Shown here piece after piece: positions 28,829 to 37,042 of a DNA stretch of 64,000 nt (its first letter is position 1; every line of letters starts with the position of its first letter). The notes beneath the pieces are model-generated. The model was given only the letters and a program-made list of their open reading frames with translations. It searched no databases and was not told the origin of the DNA. Source of the DNA: DATAZK01 sp965199805 (GTDB lineage Bacteria; Actinomycetota; Actinomycetes; Frankiales; Frankiaceae); NCBI GenBank assembly GCA_965199805.1, contig CBDATO010000001.1, forward strand, positions 2,914,001-2,978,000, in the 5' to 3' direction. The position numbers and the translations under genes were made by a program.

Positions 28829-29221
28829 TTGAGGGACTCGCGCTCGTTGAGCAGTCCGGCTGCGGCGCTGGCCACCCCGGTTGCTCGAACAGCCGATCTT
28901 CTAACCAGTCTCGAACGTGTGTACGCGATCAAGACCGCCCAGGAATGGGACGTGCCGTCCAGCGGCGTTAGCTACGTCACGCGCTTCCAAGCGCGCGACA
29001 GCTTCCTCGCTCGCTTTCGGACTTGCCAAGTCAGCGGACAAGACGTCATCGGATATTGGATACCCGCCAAGGACCTTGACGAGCTCACCGACGCCATCGA
29101 GGGACAAATTGAACTCGTCGCCGAGTACCGCACCGTCGACTCATCCGCCGCGGCGCGCGACTACCCATACGGCGAGCCAGCCAAGCACAGGCCGTCGCGA
29201 TCGGCCCGTTGCTTAAGGTGA
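28829..29221 (+). CDS. Small protein with an ADP-ribosylation/crystallin-like tail
   Basis: The frame of 130 codons contains YAIKTAQEWDVPSSGVSYVT, then RDSFLARF and YWIPAKDLDELTDAI before VAEYR. I recall this pattern from short actinobacterial proteins often labelled ADP-ribosylation/crystallin J1. In those the segment is preceded by about 60 residues that are not visible here, so the gene may be 5' truncated. No convincing ribosome site marks the start; GTG 28919 in the same frame is an alternative. Function is unknown. Confidence 0.45.
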   Translation: MRDSRSLSSPAAALATPVARTADLLTSLERVYAIKTAQEWDVPSSGVSYVTRFQARDSFLARFRTCQVSGQDVIGYWIPAKDLDELTDAIEGQIELVAEYRTVDSSAAARDYPYGEPAKHRPSRSARCLR

Positions 29222-29229
29222 CGCAGGCG

Positions 29230-29770
29230 TGCTGCGGGTCGGAAAGCTGATGAACAGAGTCGCGCTGTCGACAGCGGTACGGCCTGGGCGTCCGATCGAC
29301 GGGGGCTGACCAGATGGCGCGACCGGTGTCGCTGCGGTACGCCGTCAACGCAGAGGAACTGCCATAGGAGCCGCCGCCGCCCAAGCTTTGCGCGGAAATG
29401 AGCGATCCGACCGCCAGTAGCGGCTGGGACCCGTAGATCTGCCGCGACGACGGATGCCCCAGAGCACAGCGCCGGTATCGGGTGAGCGTGCGGCGAGCTG
29501 CGGCTGGCCGCGGCCATTACTTCTCTCGGCTTCCACGAACCTGTCAGCCACCACGACCGGCGGCGCATCTACGTTCTCGCGTGGCGCTTGTACCTATCAT
29601 CGCGACTGTCCGGTCGACCCATCCAACGCGATGAGACGCGCGGACAGGTCAAAGGCCAGCACCCGGCCGGAGAGCTCGTTCACCGCATATGGGTGATGGT
29701 GCTGTCCTACGACCACAGGCTGGCGCCAGTCATCGGATTGAGGCGGTACGTGCGGTCGGGCTGGCTCAGC
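29230..29770 (-). pseudogene. Decayed PQQ-like beta-propeller protein gene
   Basis: Three minus-strand frames contain the typical propeller blade consensus: GRVLAFDLSARLIALDGSTGQ, then LAARSPDTGAVLWG, then LTAYRSDTGRAIWSAP. In intact PQQ-like repeat proteins such blades recur every 40 or so residues. Here they are separated by stops and frameshifts, so the gene is dead. The upstream and downstream limits are unclear. Confidence 0.4.
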
Positions 29771-30082
29771 CTGAGGCGGCGGTCCACCGCAAAGCTCGGT
29801 CACCGACGTGGGTGACCGCGGGGTCGAACGGGGCGGCCTGCATCGTCCATGCCTGGCGTCCGGTCGCTTCGTCCCAAACGCTATGGCCTCGTGCTCAAGC
29901 ATCATCTGCACTACAGCCCCCCGCTCGTGGCCCGGGGCGTCGACCCCGGTCACCCTAAGTACGACGAGCCGCTAATCTGGGCCTATGGACGCACTCTTGA
30001 TCACTACGCTGGGACCCCCGACCGATACTGCGGAGGAAGTGAAAAGAGTTGCACTCTCCTCGACTCGGCTGGAGATCGAGCG

Positions 30083-30952
30083 ATGCCACTGAGCCCGGAT
30101 GCGGTCGGCGTCACCGGTGAGCCAGTCGAGCGTTCGTGGACCTCGAAAGACTGTCTGCTCTATGCCCTGGGTGTCGGCGCGGGTCAGCTCGACGCGGTGA
30201 ACAGGGAACTGGCCTTCACCACTGAGAATTCGTACGGTATTGTTCACCAGGCGCTGCCAACGTTTGCGGTGATAGTCGGTGCATCAGGACCGAGCGTTAT
30301 GAACAGGGCCGGCTCCTTTGACATGACGAAGTTGGTGCACGGCGAGCAGGGCCTGTACTTGCACCGTCCGGTACCGGTCGAGGGCAGGGTCCGAGTGACC
30401 CAGACGATTACGGGCATTTATGACAAGGGCTCAGGCGGAGTTATCGCCACCGCCAGCGAGGCCGTGGACGCTGAGACAGGCGAGCCGATGTTCACCACGA
30501 CCGCGTCGTCCTTTGTGCGCGGCGAAGGCGGTTGGGGTGGCGACCGAGGCCCGTCTATTGTTGCCAGCACCGCGCCGGACCGTCCCGCGGATCATGAGGT
30601 TACCTATAGAACCCGTCGTGATCAGGCGCTCTTATACCGACTGTCGGGCGACCGCAACCCGTTACATTCCGATCCGCTCTTCGCTGCCGCGGCTGGGTTT
30701 GATAGTCCGATACTTCACGGCCTTTGTACATACGGGTTCATTGGCCGGGCGCTACTGCACACTCTCTGCCTGTCAGATCCGGCTCAATTCATTTCGATGG
30801 AGGCCCGTTTCTCGAAGCCGGTACTGCCAGGCGACGAGCTAGCAATACAGATCTGGGTTGACGGCGACTCCGCGCGCTTCCAAGCCGTGCGTCAGGACGG
30901 TGACCTGCTGGTGGAGCGGGGCCATTGCAGGTTCGCACTCGCCAGCGGATAG
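30083..30952 (+). CDS. Enoyl-CoA hydratase 2, double hot-dog MaoC type (Hsd4B-like)
   Basis: The 289-residue protein has an N-terminal inactive hot-dog domain and a C-terminal active one. The latter has the hydratase-2 motif YRLSGDRNPLHSDPLFAAAA (about residues 185-204), whose Asp and His are the catalytic pair, followed by ILHGLCTYG. It would hydrate trans-2-enoyl-CoA to (R)-3-hydroxyacyl-CoA. The opening residues (ERSWTSKDCLLYALGVGAG) match mycobacterial Hsd4B (Rv3538), used in sterol side-chain or branched-chain beta-oxidation. I start at ATG 30083 behind GGAGA; a longer frame upstream crosses decayed sequence. It stands alone between relics, with no partner gene left beside it. Confidence 0.88.
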   Translation: MPLSPDAVGVTGEPVERSWTSKDCLLYALGVGAGQLDAVNRELAFTTENSYGIVHQALPTFAVIVGASGPSVMNRAGSFDMTKLVHGEQGLYLHRPVPVEGRVRVTQTITGIYDKGSGGVIATASEAVDAETGEPMFTTTASSFVRGEGGWGGDRGPSIVASTAPDRPADHEVTYRTRRDQALLYRLSGDRNPLHSDPLFAAAAGFDSPILHGLCTYGFIGRALLHTLCLSDPAQFISMEARFSKPVLPGDELAIQIWVDGDSARFQAVRQDGDLLVERGHCRFALASG

Positions 30953-31068
30953 TGTGACGTCGCGCAACATCGGATGGCCACGAACCGTGGTGCGCCGGGT
31001 CCGGTCATTGCCGCCTAACGGGACTGACTGGGCCCCGATCAGTGGTCCACCAGCTGTGAGGGTGCTGG

Positions 31069-31905
31069 TTAATTGATCCATTGCTGGTAGTACGCGGTGG
31101 GGGTAAGCCCGCCGAGGCTTCCGTGGGGTCTTATCGTGTTGTACTCGATGCGCCAGTCCTCGGCCAAGACCTGTGCCTCGAGCAAGGTGTGGAACTGCTC
31201 GCAGGTCAGCAGCTCGTCCCGGAACCGGCCGTTGAAAAATTCGCAGTACCCGTTCTGCCATGGCGCTACCGGTTCGATGAATGCCGTTTCAACGGCCGAG
31301 AATCGGCACCAATCCCGCATCGCCGCCGCGGTGAACTCGGGGCCGTTATCCATTCTTAGGTTCGCCGGCCGGCGACCTGTCGTCGTTACGATCTCGTCGA
31401 GCAGGGTGATGGTGGCGTCGGAGGTCAACGACCTTGCGCCGCGGGTGGCGAGCGCTTCGCGGGTGAACTCGTCGATGACGTTGCAGAACCGGACCTGCCG
31501 GCCGTCGGCGGTGACGTCGACCTGAAAGTCCATCGCCCACAGCTCATCCGGCTTGGTGGCGGTGAGCCGGTCGGTGCGCTGCGGCCCGAGCCGCTGCCGC
31601 TTACGGGTCCGAGCGGGGCGTCTGAGGCCCTCACCGGCTCAGGAGCAGCGGATCCGCTTGTGGTTCACGATCAGCCCCTCGCTGCGCAGCAGCCAGTACG
31701 CCTTGCGCCACCCCCACCGGGGATGATCAACTGCGATCTGACGCAGCCGGGCCCGCACCGCCTGCTCGACGTCGCCGGCCGGCACCGGGGCCAACCGCTG
31801 CGTCGAGCGGTGCTGACCAACCACCCGGCAAGCGCGGCGCTGTGACACCCCGAACCGTTCCTGCAGCACCACCACGGCGCGGCGGCGACGGCCCGGGGTC
31901 ACCAA
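31069..31905 (-). pseudogene. IS3 OrfB (integrase) of element a, nonsense mutation
   Basis: The frame begins with RRRAVVVLQERFGVSQRRAC, passes WGWRKAYWLLRSEGLIVNHK and meets an in-frame TGA at 31639-31641. It then continues in the same frame as EGLRRPARTRKRQRLGPQR and the DDE core: WAMDFQVDV, LRMDNGPEFTAAAM and NGYCEFFNGRFRDEL. The TGA falls where relatives have Trp in RLWRDEG. OrfB would not be made unless the stop is read through. Confidence 0.87.
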
Positions 31906-32183
31906 TTTCCCCGGTTCAACTCCTTGAGCATGTCAATATCCAGAGCCTGCTCGGCAACCATCTTCTTCAGCCGGGCATTCTCCCGCTCGAGGTCTTTCAA
32001 CCGTTTCGCATCGTCGGATTTCAGCCCGCCGTATTGCGCCCGCCAGCGATGCCAGGTCTGGTCGCTGATCTCCAGGTACTTACACACCTCGACCAGCTCA
32101 CGGCCCTCACCGAGAAGCCGCTCACCTTCCCGCAGCTTGCGGATGATCTGGTCCGGCGTATGCCGCCGGCGCTGTCCACTCAT
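31899..32183 (-). CDS. IS3 OrfA of element a
   Basis: The 94-residue protein starts MSGQRRRHTPDQIIRKLREG and contains the IS3 helix-turn-helix (YLEISDQTWHRWRAQYGG). A leucine-zipper stretch (KRLKDLERENARLKKMVAEQ) follows, and it ends with KELNRGNW. It would bind the terminal repeats and normally be joined to OrfB by a frameshift at the overlap around 31900. It is intact, but its OrfB partner is broken. Confidence 0.88.
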   Translation of the reverse strand: MSGQRRRHTPDQIIRKLREGERLLGEGRELVEVCKYLEISDQTWHRWRAQYGGLKSDDAKRLKDLERENARLKKMVAEQALDIDMLKELNRGNW

Positions 32184-32250
32184 GATCGTCGAGTCCTCCA
32201 CGCCCATCATCGGGCATCGGACCCCCACAACCGGTGGACCACCTCAAAGG

Positions 32251-33677
32251 GGTTCTTCGAACTTGAGGGGGAAGCGGGACACGATGTTCGTGCTGTGAGC
32301 TGAGGGCTCGCGGTCCCTTGACACTGGCTGTGTTTGAAGCAGCTGGTGAAAGGAACCGCGAGCGTGGAAAACGGTACGACGATTTTGTTCGGCCTGCCCG
32401 GAGTAGCTGTTGACCGGGTTGAACACGACGATGACGGCGTCCGCGTCGTGCATGTGGTGACCACCGATCCGGACGCGGCGGCCTGCCCGGCATGTGGGAT
32501 GTTCTCGACGGTGCTGCGCCAGCGGCGCACGACCCGGCCGAAGGACCTGCCGTATGGCGAGGCGCCGCTTGCGGTGCGCTGGCATAAGCGGCAGTACCGG
32601 TGTGTGCAGCCTTGGTGTCCGCTTAAGGCGTTTACCGAACAGATCGATGAGCTACCGGCCGGAGCTCGCCTCACCGGCCGGTGCCGGCGCGCTGCCGGTG
32701 CGGCGATCGGGTCCGGCCAGTCGGTGTTGGCGGTGACGGCCAAGTTGCCGATGAGTTGGCCGATCGCTCACGCCGCGTTCGTCGCTCATGCCGATGAGCT
32801 GCTTACCGAACCGGATGCGCCGCGGGTGCTGGGAATTGATGAGACCCGGCGGGGACGGCCCCGCTGGACTCGATCGCCGTCAGGCGGATGGATACGGCTG
32901 CAGATGTTCGAGACCAACTTTGTGGACCTGTCTGGCACGGGTGGGCTGCTTGGTCAGTCGGCAGGACGTAGCTCGGCCGCCGTCACCGACTGGCTCGATG
33001 CCCGCGGCGATGTCTGGAAGGCTCAGGTGCAGATCGTGGCGATCGACCCGTGCGCTGCCTACCGCCGCGCTGTTGAGCAGACCTTGCCGCAAGCCCGCAT
33101 CGTCGCCGACCACTTTCATTTGGTGCGCCTGGGCAACGAGATGGTCACTGACGTGCGGCAGCGGGCGACCCGGGAGCAGCTCGGGCGTCGCGGCCGCAAA
33201 TCGGACCCGGCCTGGGTCAATCGGCGGCTGCTGCTGCGGGCCGGGAACCGGCTGTCGACCCGAGGGCTGCAACGGCTGGAAGGGGCCTTCGCCGCCGGCG
33301 ATCCGACGCAGGAGATCGCCGCCGCCTGGGCCGTGAAGGAACGGCTGCGCATGCTGCTCGCGGCCCGCGACCGGCACACCATCGCCGACCGTCTGCACCG
33401 CTTCCACGAAGTTGTGCTCGTCGCCGACCTACCCGAAGCGAGCAGGCTCGCGCAGACCGTCGACGACTGGTGGCCTGAGATCCTCGGCTTCCTGGAGACT
33501 CGCGTGACCAACGCCGGCACCGAAGGTGTCAACCGGCTGATCAAAGACGCCGCCAGAGTCGCGTTCGGCTTTAGGAACCTGCAGAACCAACGCCGCCGAG
33601 TACGGTTTCACTGCACCCGGCAATCACGCCGGACAACCAGTGTCGAGGGCCCAAATCCCCCTCAACTTTGAAGAGCC
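32251..33677 (+). mobile_element. ISL3-family element a (1427 bp, apparently complete)
   Basis: The inverted repeats GGTTCTTCGAACTTGAGG (left) and GGCTCTTCAAAGTTGAGG (right, complement) are flanked by the 8-base duplication CTCAAAGG (32243-32250 and 33678-33685). The insertion lies inside the right repeat of IS3-a. ISL3-b at 54566-55993 is almost the same sequence. Confidence 0.92.
32364..33671 (+). CDS. ISL3-family transposase (element a, intact)
   Basis: The 435-residue transposase has the N-terminal zinc-finger region (ACPACGMFSTV and QYRCVQPWCPLKAF), then a helix-turn-helix. The DDE core follows: LGIDETRRGRPRW with the first Asp, QIVAIDPCAAYRRAVEQ with the second, DHFHLVRLGNEM, and NRLIKDAARVAFGFRNLQNQ near the end. 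GTG 32364 is preferred because AAGGAA precedes it. The frame is fully open and the ends are intact, so the element may be mobile. Confidence 0.92.
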   Translation: MENGTTILFGLPGVAVDRVEHDDDGVRVVHVVTTDPDAAACPACGMFSTVLRQRRTTRPKDLPYGEAPLAVRWHKRQYRCVQPWCPLKAFTEQIDELPAGARLTGRCRRAAGAAIGSGQSVLAVTAKLPMSWPIAHAAFVAHADELLTEPDAPRVLGIDETRRGRPRWTRSPSGGWIRLQMFETNFVDLSGTGGLLGQSAGRSSAAVTDWLDARGDVWKAQVQIVAIDPCAAYRRAVEQTLPQARIVADHFHLVRLGNEMVTDVRQRATREQLGRRGRKSDPAWVNRRLLLRAGNRLSTRGLQRLEGAFAAGDPTQEIAAAWAVKERLRMLLAARDRHTIADRLHRFHEVVLVADLPEASRLAQTVDDWWPEILGFLETRVTNAGTEGVNRLIKDAARVAFGFRNLQNQRRRVRFHCTRQSRRTTSVEGPNPPQL

Positions 33678-33840
33678 CTCAAAGGGGCCCAGTCAGGACG
33701 GCACCGCGCGCTGCATCTTCGATGTGGCTGGATGCAAGGCCTTGGGTGTCCGAGCCGCCGTCGTACTGAGCACTGCACGCGCCACACCTAAAGGGCCGGA
33801 TGTAATCGGCCAGGACGTTGATGTCATGGCGGTTCGATAG

Positions 33841-34235
33841 TTGAACAGGGAAGGACCTCCTGGCGCGGTGGAGGTGTCTGGTCTTGACACACAGGAGGTC
33901 CTCTTGGCTCAGGCTAATGCCCGGCAGACGGTTCATGGGCGAACGTTGCTGATGCGCCGGGTCCGGTTCGACGGGCGTCCGGTGTCCCATGTCGCCAAGG
34001 AGCTCGGCGTCTCACGTCAATGCGCTCACCGCTGGGTCCGCCGGTTCGACGAGGCTGGTTAGGCGGCGTTGCACGACCGGTCATCGCGGCTACGACGCAG
34101 TCCGCGGGGTCCGGCGTGGGGTCGCCGCCGAGACCGGGGTGGGGGCCCAGACCGTGACCTGAATCCTGCGCCGAATCAGGTGCCCCGGCTGTCGAACTGC
34201 GATCCACTCTCCGGCCAGGTGATCCGCGCCAGCGG
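33841..34235 (+). pseudogene. IS481-family N-terminal relic e
   Basis: TTGGCTCAGGCTAATGCCC begins an IS481 transposase start (AQANARQTVHGRTLLMRRVR) with its helix-turn-helix (KELGVSRQCAHRWVRRF). A stop follows at 34062, but homology goes on in shifted frames to LSNCDPLSGQVIRAS at about 34235. A related piece lies at 47.9-48.0 kb. The catalytic core is missing. Confidence 0.75.
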
Positions 34236-34297
34236 TGGATTCAAGGGGTCGACGCAACACCGGTGTTTGTTCTGACGGACGGTAGCATGTTCATGGC

Positions 34298-34440
34298 TTA
34301 AGCGGGGGTGCGCCAGTGCAGGGTCTTGCGGGGCCGTGCGTTGAGCGCATCACCGACCGCGATGAGTTCTTGTTCGTCGCGGACGTACAGGTGGGTGCCT
34401 TTGGGAAAGTACTGGCGCAGCAGCCCGTTGGACGATCCTA
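34298..34440 (-). pseudogene. IS30-family transposase C-terminal relic
   Basis: The minus strand encodes NGLLRQYFPKGTHLYVRDEQ and continues to LNARPRKTLHWRTPA, the very conserved end of IS30 transposases (the catalytic Glu lies just before NGLLRQ). IS110-b is inserted at its upstream edge. Confidence 0.82.
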
Positions 34441-34993
34441 ATGTTTTGTCATGCGGTTGCTGCGACGGTGTCGAGCTGCGCTGCCGCCTGGATTCGTCGG
34501 GTAGAGACGGCGAGCGGGTGCGCGCTTGATTGACCGGCGAATGTCGGGGTGTGGCTTGCCTTCGGCGCTGCGCCGTTGCTCGTGGGCGCGGGTCTCGGGG
34601 TGCCACCGCATTCGGGTGATGGCGACCGTGTGCAGGGCTCGGGTGAGCGCCCGGTCACCGCCGCGGTTGAGCCGGTGGCGGGAGCGTTGTCCACTGCTGG
34701 TCTCAAGCGGAGCGACGCCCGCAAGGGAAGCGAACGCCGCTTCGCTGCGTACTCGTCCTTGGTGAGACCAGCTGATCAGCAGCTGTGCTGCCACGACTGG
34801 CCCGACGCCGGGTTCAGCAAGCAGCGCCGGCCCCGCCAGGTGCTGCCTGATCAGCTGGAGCAGCTGCGGATCGAGCTCAGCCAGCGGCGCCGACAGGAAA
34901 CGCATCCGTGCCGCCAGCGACTGCCGGTGAACACCGACAGACTGAATCCCCCCGGTGAGTCCGGAGGCTCCAGTCCTTGAGGAGGATGGAGCT

Positions 34994-35293
34994 GTGGGAC
35001 GAGCCAGTCAGTACCCGCCGGAATTGCGGGAGCGTGCGGTGCGGATGGTCGCTGAGGTGACGCCGGATTACCCGTCGCAGTGGGCGGCGATCACTGCGGT
35101 GGCGCAGAAGCTCGGGATCGGAACCGCGGAAACGCTGCGCAAGTGGGTGCGCCGCACCGAGGTCGACGACGGCCGCCGGCCGGGGTTAACGAGCGAGGAG
35201 CATGCCGAGATCAAGCGGCTCAAGCGTGAGGTCGCCGAGCTGCGCCGAGCGAATGAGATCTTGAAGGCGGCTTCAGTTTTCTTCGCGGCCTAA
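34994..35293 (+). CDS. IS3 OrfA of element b
   Basis: The 99-residue product starts VGRASQYPPELRERAVRMV from GTG 34994, with GGAGGA at 34981-34986. It contains a helix-turn-helix (AQKLGIGTAETLRKWVR) and the leucine-zipper tail KRLKREVAELRRANEILKAA. It ends FFAA. OrfB follows in the -1 frame. The run CAGTTTTCTTC at about 35274 is where a programmed -1 slip could produce the OrfAB transposase. Confidence 0.9.
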   Translation: MGRASQYPPELRERAVRMVAEVTPDYPSQWAAITAVAQKLGIGTAETLRKWVRRTEVDDGRRPGLTSEEHAEIKRLKREVAELRRANEILKAASVFFAA

Positions 35294-35316
35294 CTCGACC
35301 GGCCACACCTGCGCTC

Positions 35317-36246
35317 GTGAGGTTCATCGCCGAGCACGCTGACCGCACCGACGGCGGCCTGCGCTGGGGAGTCGAGTCGATCTGCACCGTGCTGAGCGAG
35401 CACGGCGCCAAGATTGCCCCATCGACGTACTACGAGACGGTCGCGCGCCGGCCGTCCCGACGCGAGCTGCGCGACGCTGACTTGGCGGTGCATATCCGCC
35501 GGGTGCACGAGGCGAACTACGGCGTCTACGGGCCGCGCAAGATCTGGCTCGCGCTGAACCGGGAAGGGGTTCCGGTCGCACGCTGCACCGTCGAACGGCT
35601 GATGGCTGACCTGCAGCTTCAAGGAGCCCGGCGCGGCAAACGCGTGCCGACGACGAAAGCGGATCCGCGGGCACCTCGGCCGGCTGATCTGGTGCAGCGC
35701 CGGTTCCGGCCGGCGGCACCGAACCGGCTCTGGGTCGCCGACTACACCTATGTCAGCACGTGGTCGGGCATGGTCTACGTCGCCTTCGTGATCGACGCCT
35801 ACGCCCGCCGCATCCTGGGCTGGCGAGCCTCCACCTCAATGCGCACCGACCTGGTCCTCGACGCCGTCGAACACGCGATCTGGACCCGCCGCCGCGACGG
35901 CGTCAGCGACCTGGCCGGGCTCATCGCGCACCACGACAACGGGTCGCAATACACCTCAATCGCCTACACCGAAAACCTCGCCGCCGCCGGCGGCGACCCG
36001 TCCGTCGGAGCCGTCGGAGACGCGTTGGACAACGCCCTCGCCGAGTCCGTCATCGGACTGTTCAAGACCGAACTGATCCGCCGCCGCGGCCCGTGGCGCA
36101 CGGTCGAACACGTCGAAGCCGCCACCCTGGACTGGGTCGACTGGTTCAACCACCACCGGCTGCTGCAGACCAACGGCGACCTGCCACCAGTCGAGCTCGA
36201 GCAAGCCCACTACCGTCAACAAACCGACCTTCCCGAGGCCAGATAG
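35317..36246 (+). CDS. IS3 OrfB (integrase) of element b
   Basis: The 309-residue frame has the IS3 rve core: WVADYTYVSTWSGMVYVAFV with the first Asp, GLIAHHDNGSQYTSI with the second and NALAESVIGLFKTELIRRRG with the Glu. It ends DLPPVELEQAHYRQQ, the normal C-terminus. It lies one frame behind OrfA, as usual in the family, and is most likely made as an OrfAB fusion by frameshifting rather than from its own start. The frame is intact, so this IS3 looks competent for transposition. Confidence 0.92.
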   Translation: MRFIAEHADRTDGGLRWGVESICTVLSEHGAKIAPSTYYETVARRPSRRELRDADLAVHIRRVHEANYGVYGPRKIWLALNREGVPVARCTVERLMADLQLQGARRGKRVPTTKADPRAPRPADLVQRRFRPAAPNRLWVADYTYVSTWSGMVYVAFVIDAYARRILGWRASTSMRTDLVLDAVEHAIWTRRRDGVSDLAGLIAHHDNGSQYTSIAYTENLAAAGGDPSVGAVGDALDNALAESVIGLFKTELIRRRGPWRTVEHVEAATLDWVDWFNHHRLLQTNGDLPPVELEQAHYRQQTDLPEAR

Positions 36247-36362
36247 TCAACCAATCGAGCCTCTGGACATGCCGGGGGGATTCAGACGATGCTCGACCGG
36301 AACCGTTGGCTCGGACTGCAGCTGCTCGATCCCGCGTCAACTGAACGGCCACTGCACGCTCA

Positions 36363-37020
36363 GGTATGGCGTGAGTACGGCCTGCAGCCCCTAGCGGGTC
36401 GAGACGTTCAGGTTCTCCACCGACCCGCAGCTGGAAGCGAGGGCCCGTGACATCGTCGGCCTGTACCTCAACCGGCCCAAATACGCAGTTATAGTCTGCA
36501 TCGACGACAAGAGTCAGGTCCAGGCGCTGGATCGGACCGCGCCGATCCTCCCGCTCGAGGCCCGGGATAGCCGAGAAGCAGACCTTCGACTACGTCCGGC
36601 ACGCACCAACCACACTGTTCGCCGCCTCGAGGTGGCGACCGGTAAGGTCGTCGACATCTGCCACCCGCGGCACCGTACCAGGAGATCCAGGCGTTCCTCA
36701 AGCAGGTTGCCAAGGCTTACCCGCGGGTGCCGTTGCACGTCGTCTACGACAAACGATGCCACCCTCAAGCACTCAGTGAAGCGGGCCTGGCTCGAGCGCA
36801 GCCCGCCGATCGAACTGCACTTCACGCCGACCTCCGGCAGCTGGCTGAACATGGTCGGGATCATCACCCGCCAAACCAGCCCCAGCGGCACGTTCACATC
36901 GGGCAAAGGCCTCATCACCGCAATCGGCAACTTCATCGACGGCTTGAACGACCGCCGCTAGCCCTTCGTCTGGACCATGATCGCCGACCAACTACTCGAC
37001 CACTGCCGATCCGGTTAAAG
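36363..37020 (+). pseudogene. IS630-family transposase relic
   Basis: Shifted frames give the IS630 landmarks: RDIVGLYLNRPKYAVIVCID then DDKSQVQALDR, ATGKVVDICH, VPLHVVYDKRCHPQ and HFTPTSGSWLNMVGIITRQT, ending FIDGLNDR. At least four frameshifts or stops interrupt it, and the N-terminal helix-turn-helix part is missing. It is bordered by IS110-b on the left and IS1380-G on the right. Confidence 0.85.
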
Positions 37021-37042
37021 AGCCTCGCTCACGCGACACTAG

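Larger units (their letters stand above)
31025..33695 (-). mobile_element. IS3-family element a, carrying ISL3-a in its terminal repeat
   Basis: The left end reads TGACTGGGCCCCGATCAG and the right end, on the other strand, TGACTGGGCCCCTTTGAG. GGAC flanks both (31021-31024 and 33696-33699) as the target duplication. The right inverted repeat is interrupted by ISL3-a (32251-33677); removing it with one 8-base duplication restores the repeat (GGTCCACC and GGGCCC parts) and a 1.2 kb element. Confidence 0.88.
34943..36284 (+). mobile_element. IS3-family element b (1342 bp, complete)
   Basis: The terminal repeats TGAATCCCCCCGG (left) and its complement CCGGGGGGATTCA (right) are flanked by the 3-base duplication GAC (34940-34942 and 36285-36287). 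Comparison with the uninterrupted IS110-a sequence (ACCGACAGACGATGC on the corresponding strand) confirms the duplication. Both reading frames are intact. Confidence 0.92.
34441..36362 (-). pseudogene. IS110-family transposase b, split by IS3-b
   Basis: The minus-strand pieces 36362-36288 and 34939-34441 are continuous with each other once IS3-b and one GAC are removed. They match IS110-a (11.85-12.43 kb). The C-terminal half is open: RFLSAPLAELDPQLLQLIRQ, EPGVGPVVAAQL, then SLAGVAPLETSSGQRSRHR. The N-terminal two thirds are absent, replaced by IS630 debris at 36363. Confidence 0.87.

Noticed and set aside
29849..30082. An N-terminal extension of 78 residues on the Hsd4B-like hydratase
   Set aside because: The extension overlaps the decayed propeller gene and has no resemblance to hydratases; ATG 30083 has a ribosome site.
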